Below, one piece after another: positions 58,301 through 64,000 of a stretch of 64,000 nucleotides of DNA. The notes below the pieces were generated by a model. That model ran no database searches. It had not been told where the DNA came from and saw only the letters and a program-made list of their open reading frames with translations. Within the stretch, counting starts at the first letter, position 1; each line of letters begins with the position of its first letter. The translations under genes and the position numbers were made by a program. Source of the DNA: Atherinomorus stipes (lineage: Eukaryota; Chordata; Actinopteri; Atheriniformes; Atherinidae); assembly GCA_023101725.1 (NCBI GenBank), contig JALJCO010001417.1, forward strand, positions 29,912 through 93,911, given 5' to 3'.

Positions 58301-60914
58301 ACGTGACCCTGCCCCACCCTTTTTAAGACGTGAAGCTGCCATCAAATTCAAGACAAAATTCCAGCTAATATTTTTCATGAAATGTCTCAATCAACATTTG
58401 AAGAGGTTTTCTATTAGAAAAAATATAATCTGGCCCACACTGCCAGACAAAGAACAACAGCCAAAGGAGGTGATCATCTCATAATTTACTACCATGGACT
58501 GTAACACATTGGACATACAGTATGCAGTAATGCCCTTGCTAATGATGTGCTAGTCTGTTCAGGAGTCTCATGATCAAATGCTTAAATGCTTCTTCTTTGG
58601 TGCAGAAAAAAAAAAGCTTTTGCTGAGACGGGCGCCCCCCCGCCCCCCCCCCCCACCACCATCTACTCTGTCTTTAATCTCCTTCTGTCAAATGAAATGG
58701 CATTTGCTGTCATGGATTACCAGCCAGCCTGTAAATTTATTTGCTCTTGAGTGAGAATGATCAAAAAATGTCTATGAATCAGTTTGTGCTCAATGACTTC
58801 TCTCACCTTTTCCAGTGCTTCTTTGAGACTGGGAATAGGATGCTCCAGAGGGAGAGGCTCGGGGAAGCGGGGACACATCATCTCTGAGTTGGCATTTCGA
58901 CCCATCTCTTCATCTGGATGATGGATCAGAAATATGGGGAAAAAAAGAAAGAAAAAAAAAACAGGCCTTAAATAAAAGCGAAAAGAAGGGACACAAGCTT
59001 TTGCAATCTCCCTCTCTTGTTCATACATAGTTAATTTTACAGGATACAACCAGACAGGTTGTTCTGATACAAAATGTACTGATAGAAATGCTTGTAGCCT
59101 GGTCCGGCTGTGAACTCTGGATTAAAAGTGATAACTAATCTTGTAGCATCTGCTTCATTACTTTAAAATCCATCAAATATGAAGAAACATTATTTGGATG
59201 TTAAAAAGATATCTGAATATATATACCAGAGATCTTCTTAATCGATTATTAGTCAGATTTATTTAGATTCCTGTTACATTGTTACAGAGGCTGTGTTTTT
59301 GTTAGTTTGATTTGTGTAGAAGTGGAAAGGTTTGAGAGAAAGTATTGTAATTACAAGTCAGTATCTTCAAATTTGACTCTTGATTGAAAGTACCACTGGC
59401 ACAGCTGTAGGATGGGATATTTGACACTGTCCTAATCAGAAATATTTTCATGGGTATTTATTCCACACACTCTCAAGTGCTATCTTTAATTTCAAACATT
59501 TTCTGGGAAATTATACTGATCAAGTCAAGACTTAGCTGAAACTTCCCTCCGAGATATTCAACTTATTATGATGCTGCTAGCTGCACAACACCACCAAGCT
59601 CAGATGCTATGCTACTGTCATACAGTTATATCAACAACATTGATTTACTGTATAATCAAAATATGAAAATAACTAGATTATTTCCCATTGTTCATATTGC
59701 ATTGGGAACTGATGTTTAGTGCTTTAATGCAGAAGCTCAGTTAAAATGATCCAGAGCTTTAGCTGTAATCAAATGTTCAACAAGCAAGAAGGAGCTTGAC
59801 AGACAAACATTCACTGACTCTCAATCAACTGCTTATTCAATAAACAATTTGGATTTGACATGGTAAAGGTGTATTTCTAATGAACAAGTGTCATGTTGCT
59901 TTGATATAAACAATTAATTGTTTGCTCATCATTGCTTATCATAAAACAAAGACAAGTGGTATTTTAGCTGAGCTGATCAAATTTGACACAAATGCAAGAA
60001 CACAAAGAAATGACACTTTTGCACAGCATGATGGTTGAATTGCATCAGCAGTATCCAGATGGATTTACACTCATTCAAAAACACACCTCACAGTCCACTC
60101 ATATGTCAAACTGTTTTGGTTTCATGGTTCAATTTTGACACTTATTGATGACTTGACATCTGTTTTGTCATTTTTGAGACTGTAAAAAACTGTAAAACAA
60201 AACACGAATAGAAACTTTGAAAGGAAAAAGACTTACACAACGTGGTTCATCACCTGATACCATCAATCTTACCTGGCAGAACTTTTGGCAGCTGATACTG
60301 CCAGAAGAAGCAGCCCGTCATCACCAGTGATAGAATAAGGAAGAAAACCAAACCCATCTGGCTCCATTTTACCTTCATCTTCTTGGTTTTAGAGAGTCCT
60401 TCGAACGTGACAGCAGCTGGAGCAGGAGGAGCAGCCACAGCTGGGGTTGGCTGATGTAAAGTCAAGCAAACACACAAACACGCAATAACAGTTAATTAGC
60501 CTTGAATGTCAAAAATGTGTCATAAATATGTCCTGGAAACAAAGTTTTCTTAAATAACTGTTGTATCAGCCTTGGAGAAGATGTGATCTTCCATAATGAG
60601 TTCAGTTGTAAAACTAGTGGGGATATCCCTGTCACTACGTTCAGTTTCAAAGTGATCCTTGTTGGACTTAACAGTACTCACCACCTGATGCTTCCCAGGC
60701 CAGACCAGAGCGGTATTACCAGACAGACACAGAAATCTTCTTATCCCTCAATCAGCATAACCATTCATTCAGAGTCAGTTCTGCTATTTAAGTAATTCCT
60801 ACTTTCCAAAGGCAGTAAACGGTTTCTCGTGGAGGTTTTCCTGAGCAGGAGAAAGGCACAGACATGGACTCTCATCTCCGATTTCTCACTGACTATGCTG
60901 TAATCCTGGGCCAT
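47634..60914 (-). CDS. lactbl1: Beta-lactamase-like protein 1 (serine beta-lactamase/esterase fold, membrane-anchored)
   Basis: Animal relative of class C beta-lactamases and penicillin-binding-type esterases; its substrate is not established. Exons on minus, 5' to 3': 60914-60894 (tentative), 60450-60273, 58913-58807, 57711-57554, 50091-49844, 49073-48968, 48612-47634. All joins from the second exon on keep frame exactly with GT-AG sites, giving about 598 residues. A Pro/Ala-rich N-terminus and one membrane helix (MGLVFFLILSLVMTGCFFW) precede the extracellular or lumenal enzyme domain, as in a type II membrane protein. Catalytic motifs: SLSK (SxxK, Ser about 158), YSN (YxN, about 276) and KDGDLDGYSA (KTG/HxG-like third motif, about 415). 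All three are present, so catalytic competence is plausible. No stop or frameshift is seen. Confidence 0.88.
48968..49073 (-). CDS. lactbl1: lactbl1 short exon
   Basis: 106 nt. Begins G-LPRRLRATNLLWKG after acceptor AATCCAG and ends DPGT plus AA before donor GTAAGA. Phases match both neighbours. Confidence 0.87.
49844..50091 (-). CDS. lactbl1: lactbl1 exon with the SxxK nucleophile
   Basis: 248 nt. Acceptor CTTTCAG. The join gives YR-IASLSKIFPTLMLYRLWE, holding the catalytic Ser and Lys at the start of the main helix. It continues through DDPLEKYVENFTIKNP to MASQLS. It is separated from the previous exon by a 7.5-kb repeat-filled intron. Confidence 0.9.
51218..51420 (+). pseudogene. L2-like LINE ORF C-terminus and 3' tail remnant
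   Basis: One frame reads RLRQVRCRTERYRHSFLPAA ITL, which resembles the C-terminus of L2-clade LINE proteins, then a short 3' UTR ending CTTCTGGTATAAATAAAGTA. No RT domain is attached. It is replaced at 51424 by the Rex3-like LINE. Confidence 0.6.
51424..52905 (+). pseudogene. Rex3-like (RTE clade) LINE, reverse transcriptase fragment
   Basis: 5'-truncated. Recognisable RT motifs: VVVPLFKKG, NFRGITLLS, VDLEKAFDRV with its catalytic Asp (second frame), LRQGCPLSPI and FTDDVV (the catalytic box, usually FADD). The DNA for QGCPLSP matches the conserved Rex3 RT site I know. Defects: a frameshift near 51983, TAG at 52127-52129 for an expected Trp, and an internal deletion at about 52560 removing roughly 90 codons of the thumb region. 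The 3' end GATCCCGGATAAGCGGCAGA is typical of the family tail. The copy is dead. Confidence 0.8.
53480..53825 (-). repeat. tRNA-derived SINE, family D
   Basis: On the minus strand it begins GTGGCAGTGGCTCAGGTGG then TAGAGCA (strong A box), with CGGTTTGAATCCGG (strong B box) about 35 nt on. The body contains TTGTGTCCTTGGGCAAGACA. The 3' part near 53480-53560 carries a TTATATCCCACTTTTC-like tail. Not a functional tRNA gene. Confidence 0.8.
54709..55436. mobile_element. hAT-like MITE, interrupted by a second MITE
   Basis: Ends CAGGGATGCAAGA (left) and TAGGTATGCACGATAT (right, reverse complement). Flanking 8-mers CTGCAGAC (54701-54708) and CTGCAAAC (55437-55444) match at 7 of 8. The arms are rich in GATATCG and CCAATATCGATACC words. 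A 396-bp element (54861-55256) and a long T run (about 55304-55328) lie inside. Confidence 0.65.
54861..55256. mobile_element. Palindromic (foldback) MITE nested in the previous element
   Basis: Terminal inverted repeats TAGGGGTGGGAA and TTCCCACCCCTA extend into GATACACTGAAATAT. The interior arms 54931-55001 and 55117-55188 are inverted copies over about 70 nt with few mismatches, sharing ATCGATCTATTTTACC and TTCTGTTACAAAATCTC. This leaves a loop of about 115 nt. As RNA or single-stranded DNA it would fold into a long hairpin. No clear 8-bp target duplication. Confidence 0.75.
56807..57013 (-). repeat. Common teleost dispersed repeat, inverted copy in lactbl1 intron
   Basis: Reverse complement matches 35553-35840 in order (AAACTAGAAAAGCACT..., GGGGGCACTC, ATAAAGAATCC, GGATCC). 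About 21 kb separates the two copies. Confidence 0.7.
57554..57711 (-). CDS. lactbl1: lactbl1 exon, start of the beta-lactamase fold
   Basis: 158 nt, 52 codons plus AG. Acceptor TTTTTACAG. Encodes LPALSALVILNDTVLWTGNF, the first strands typical of the fold, through NEYTIY. Donor GTTGGT is a weaker match to consensus. Confidence 0.87.
58629..58654. repeat. C-rich low-complexity stretch
   Basis: Runs of 7-11 C with single G interruptions in a lactbl1 intron. Confidence 0.85.
58807..58913 (-). CDS. lactbl1: lactbl1 exon, linker before the enzyme domain
   Basis: 107 nt. The join across the phase-1 intron reads LP-D-EEMGRNANS. Encodes CPRFPEPLPLEHPIPSLKEA LEK, ending at a GTGAGA donor. Confidence 0.85.
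60273..60450 (-). CDS. lactbl1: lactbl1 exon encoding the membrane anchor
   Basis: 178 nt, 59 codons plus one base. Acceptor ACATCAG, donor CCAG|GTAAGA. Encodes a Pro/Ala-rich stretch, a KTKKMKVKW basic flank, the hydrophobic helix and QYQLPKVLP. An internal ATG (MKVKWSQ) just before the helix could also serve as a start. Confidence 0.85.
60894..60914 (-). CDS. lactbl1: lactbl1 tentative first coding exon
   Basis: ATG at 60914 in a good Kozak context (CACCCATGGCC) gives MAQDYSI, then a GTCAGT donor in phase 0, which fits the phase-0 acceptor at 60451. A stronger-looking GTGAGA donor four bases further on would be out of phase. A different first exon upstream is possible. Confidence 0.4.
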
Positions 60915-63900
60915 GGGTGCTCCTGTTCTTCGCAATTCAATTTCCTCTCCAGCAGCCAAAGGCTGTTGACATCATAATCCCCAGATTTACTCCACCAAAG
61001 CGGCAGGGGAATTCTTAATCCCTAATCCCCGTGAATCAATTCACTCCAGTCAAGCTTCGCCTCACTGTGCCCAATAGCAAAGTCACATCAGTTGACTAAG
61101 ATGGCAGCCACTCAGGCCAGCACAAGTCAGAGGCGGGGTGTTAAGGTGGATCAGGTTGCCAGAGTATGGCGTGGAAAAATACCATCACTTTGTCAATCAG
61201 TTTGGGTTTAATTGGGTTACACAGTTTGGGATATTGATGAGAAAGTCAGGTAATGATCAAGGGAGACATGCATAGTCTCTTAACTGTAATCACAGACAAC
61301 TCTAACAAGTGGAGAGAGCACAGATACTGTTATCTAACACCAACAGGATTAAGTTTGGTATGTTGACAGACTGACCAATAACAGATTTGGGGTCAATGGA
61401 ACAGTTAGTAAGTAAATAAAAAGTTTAATAAACATTTTCTCAGTTTTTATGAGAGAATCTTTATATGTTTGGTTTACTAATGATTTGTGTGAGAAGGGCA
61501 GAATATATAAGATTTTTTCTTCATTCTGCTCCTTGTCATTCAGGTATTTGAGACTTAGATTAGAATTTATTGTTATTTTTGAAAAGAATTATATAAATTT
61601 ATTGGTAAATGAATGAATAAATAAATGAAAAAATAAGTAAAAGACAATTTACAGGTGAGAAAACTAAACCTGCTCGTGCTTTCTGGCATACAAATTAGGT
61701 TGATTGTTTCTGGTGGAGGACCCATATGCAGGATGAAGCAGGAAGATGGCAAGCTCAGGAATAAAAGGTTTATTCCAGATGACAAGACACAGGCGTAAAA
61801 AAGATAAGGCTCGAGGGAAAGGAAGATGACAATCCAGCAATGAACAACAGAAAACTGGGAGTATATATACAGAGGGATTAACAATGAAATCAGAAACAGG
61901 TGGCACAGATTGCTGAATGAAAACAGGTGAGTGAGGGAGGAGGAAGTAAAGTGAATGGAATAGAGAAGTGCAAAACTCTACAAAATAAACAGAAAATGAG
62001 GCAGGACTAAGACAAAAAACAAAACCAATGCAAAACTCATAGATCATGACAACTGTGGAACTTCTGCATTATGTGACCTATTAATGGGTAATTTGGCAGC
62101 CATCTTGCATCCTACCTCTACTGAAAGCTTCCTTTAGCTTGTGAAAGGCAGTCTTATTGACCCGTCTTGTCTCTTATCGTTTTATTGTGTCTTTCGGGAA
62201 TCAGCCACTGTGCACATTCAAAATGGTCAGTGTGTTGATATCTGCTTGCTAGACTGTGATGCAGTGCGCAAAGCGAAATTCTGCTAAAATGTTGGGCAAT
62301 GTCACAAAAGTAAAAGTTGAGTTGGGCTGAGTGTGGTTTCTTAGCCCCCTGGAAAATGCTGGGCAACAACAGTTCCAGAAATCTGAATGTCAATGTGCCA
62401 TCAAATGAGTTAGGAACAGAGTTTGAAGGTTGGAAAGTTACATAGCACATCTTTAAGTGAGTATTTAATCAATATTAAAACTTTAGAGGTAAATATTTCA
62501 ACTCAGAGTATGACCATGTCAAATTTTTGCTGACATATATTAGATTAGATTTTGCAAACAGTCAGGGCTAATTTGGGATCTGGTATAGTGTGTTTCCTGC
62601 ATACAAAGAGTCAAATAGTCTGGTCATCCAGACATCCAGCTGTATTTCTCCTGAGCCTTCAAACAGATGGGTTATTCAGGCCAATCCATCTGCTGTTTTT
62701 AACTGTGAAATGTTAGTGATGAGACAACTGAGTCTTTAAAGCACATAAACACAAACAAACCTTTTTGAAAAATTGTTTTAACTGGTTTTCAAATTTTAGA
62801 TAACATAGCAGCTATTACAGAATTTCTTGTTGAGTTTTGAGTCTGATGGGGGAAAAAAATGATCTACCAGCCTTTATTGGGCAGTTTATTTCAAGACATG
62901 GCTCTCTCTGAATCTCTTGGTTTTAAAAGCAGTTTCAATCTCACAGGGTTCAACCAGTGGCTATCATTCCCTAAGTCGGCTTAATCTTTGAATACTAATG
63001 GCTGAAGTAGTTTGTCCCGAGCACACTAATGTATTTTGATGCTTATAGGTACGATGTCACGATGTAGAAAAATTAAGTGTGAAAGTAAGCTGTAGCTGAT
63101 CCTGGTTGTGTAATCTGTGATGGGAGAGCACAGCAGCTGGCCCATTTTACCAGCACACATGCATACATTTCTAACCATCAGAGCACTAATCATCACAGAC
63201 ATTTAATGGATTTTCACTCAAACATGAAATTTTGCATAAATACTTCGTCACTGTGCTCAAGTTATGATTTATGTCATCGCTTAAAAAATATATCCAATCT
63301 TTGCAGATTTGGGTATTTGTAAATAAAGGTTTGCTGGTGTATCCGTTAGACTCATTCATTGGATGAGAGATGTAACAAATATAATGTTTATGCCAGGAAG
63401 ACCCAGTAACTATGGACATGGATGAATGGAAACCAGACAACAGCAGATGTGCAGCAAGTTATCTTTAATCATTGGCCAAATTTCTGAGAACTATTGTTGG
63501 CATGATCAATTAACATAAAAATATCTTAAGGTTTGTGCTGACCAAAAACCTAACAAGCAAACAAACAAACAAATGAATTTATTGAGAAAACAAACGAACC
63601 AAATCAATCAAATAAGGGGTATTTTTTTGTATCTGTAATCTACTAACTCACCTGTAATAATTCACAATAATTAAAATGGCTGCAGTGTAAAAAGAGAGCT
63701 AGCGTAGCATGTGCTCTCATGTATAAGAAAGTGCACCGTCTGTCCAGAATAAGGTGTTGCATATTACACTCTACGTCCCGATCGTCGACCGTGACCACCT
63801 CTTATGCATATTCTTTGTCTTCCTCACTGATTTCCTCTATCCATTGCAAAACCTTGACCTCCCTCTGCTTCCTCAGTTGGCTTATACTGGTTCCCTCATC

Positions 63901-64000
63901 ATTAACTAAAGGAGGAATCAATTGTGAGTCGTTGTTTTTAGCTGTTGACAACTGTGTCTTATTTGTAAAGGCAGATTTGCACTGGGTCCCTGTGCGGCGC
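60915..64000. other. Upstream of lactbl1; no gene seen
   Basis: This should contain the lactbl1 promoter and any 5' UTR exon, but no TATA box or CpG island is clear. A CACTTTGTC/CACAGTTTGGGATAT stretch near 61185-61235 is unremarkable. The purine-rich stretch 61670-62050 (AATAAAAGGTTTATTCCAG, ACAGGTGAGTGAGGGAGGAG) resembles an internal repeat of fish retroelements but cannot be assigned. Confidence 0.45.

Noticed and set aside
58717..59049. Longer reading of the lactbl1 linker exon into flanking sequence
   Set aside because: The extra residues on both sides are intron translation; the GT-AG sites at 58806 and 58914 give the in-frame join.

Overview
The window looks like teleost fish nuclear DNA. 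It is AT-rich and intron-rich. It carries two vertebrate genes plus a fish-type repeat load: Tc1-like transposons, a Ty3/Gypsy LTR element, a Rex3-like RTE LINE, several tRNA-derived SINE families, hAT and TTAA-type MITEs, and long microsatellites. I see no bacterial operon, CRISPR array, rRNA gene or intact tRNA gene. The species cannot be named from what is visible.

Genes. (1) A neuromedin-U receptor 1-like GPCR (nmur1) lies on + with coding exons at 32120-32961 and 38399-38829 and a 5.4 kb intron. The spliced protein is about 423 residues, but a run of nine T at 32261-32269 puts the first 47 codons out of frame with the seven-helix body. (2) A membrane-anchored serine beta-lactamase-like gene (lactbl1) lies on -, from 60914 down to 47634. 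Six coding exons join with exact phase agreement, plus one tentative 7-codon first exon, giving about 598 residues. The two genes converge tail to tail with about 8.8 kb between their stops. I see nothing suggesting that they work together.

Region 1-10150 is a transposon nest. A terminal-inverted-repeat element and a Tc1 relic are followed by a Tc1-like element (about 1813-9183). That element was interrupted by a TTAA-flanked piggyBac-like MITE (2255-3707) and by a complete but broken Gypsy element with 207-bp LTRs (3785-8607). A second Tc1 fragment with a readable DDE domain follows directly. Region 10150-32000 has no recognisable gene. It holds microsatellites, poly-A and poly-G tracts, SINEs, and two hAT-type elements 143 bp apart with 8-bp target duplications (25860-27669 and 27813-28328).

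Region 32000-38830 is nmur1. Its intron carries an intact copy of the window-start transposon and a degenerate CCCATGTGAAA-type array. Region 38830-47470 between the genes holds TTAA MITEs and a hAT element with a perfect 8-bp duplication (44709-46238). Region 47470-60914 is lactbl1; its 7.5 kb intron holds LINE remnants, a SINE, and a hAT element with a palindromic MITE nested inside. Region 60915-64000 is upstream of lactbl1 and shows no gene.

The main points of interest are the nmur1 frame break with an in-frame ATG downstream of the normal start, the layered insertion history, the TIR family present at both ends of the first 35 kb, and CpG-biased divergence between the two LTRs.
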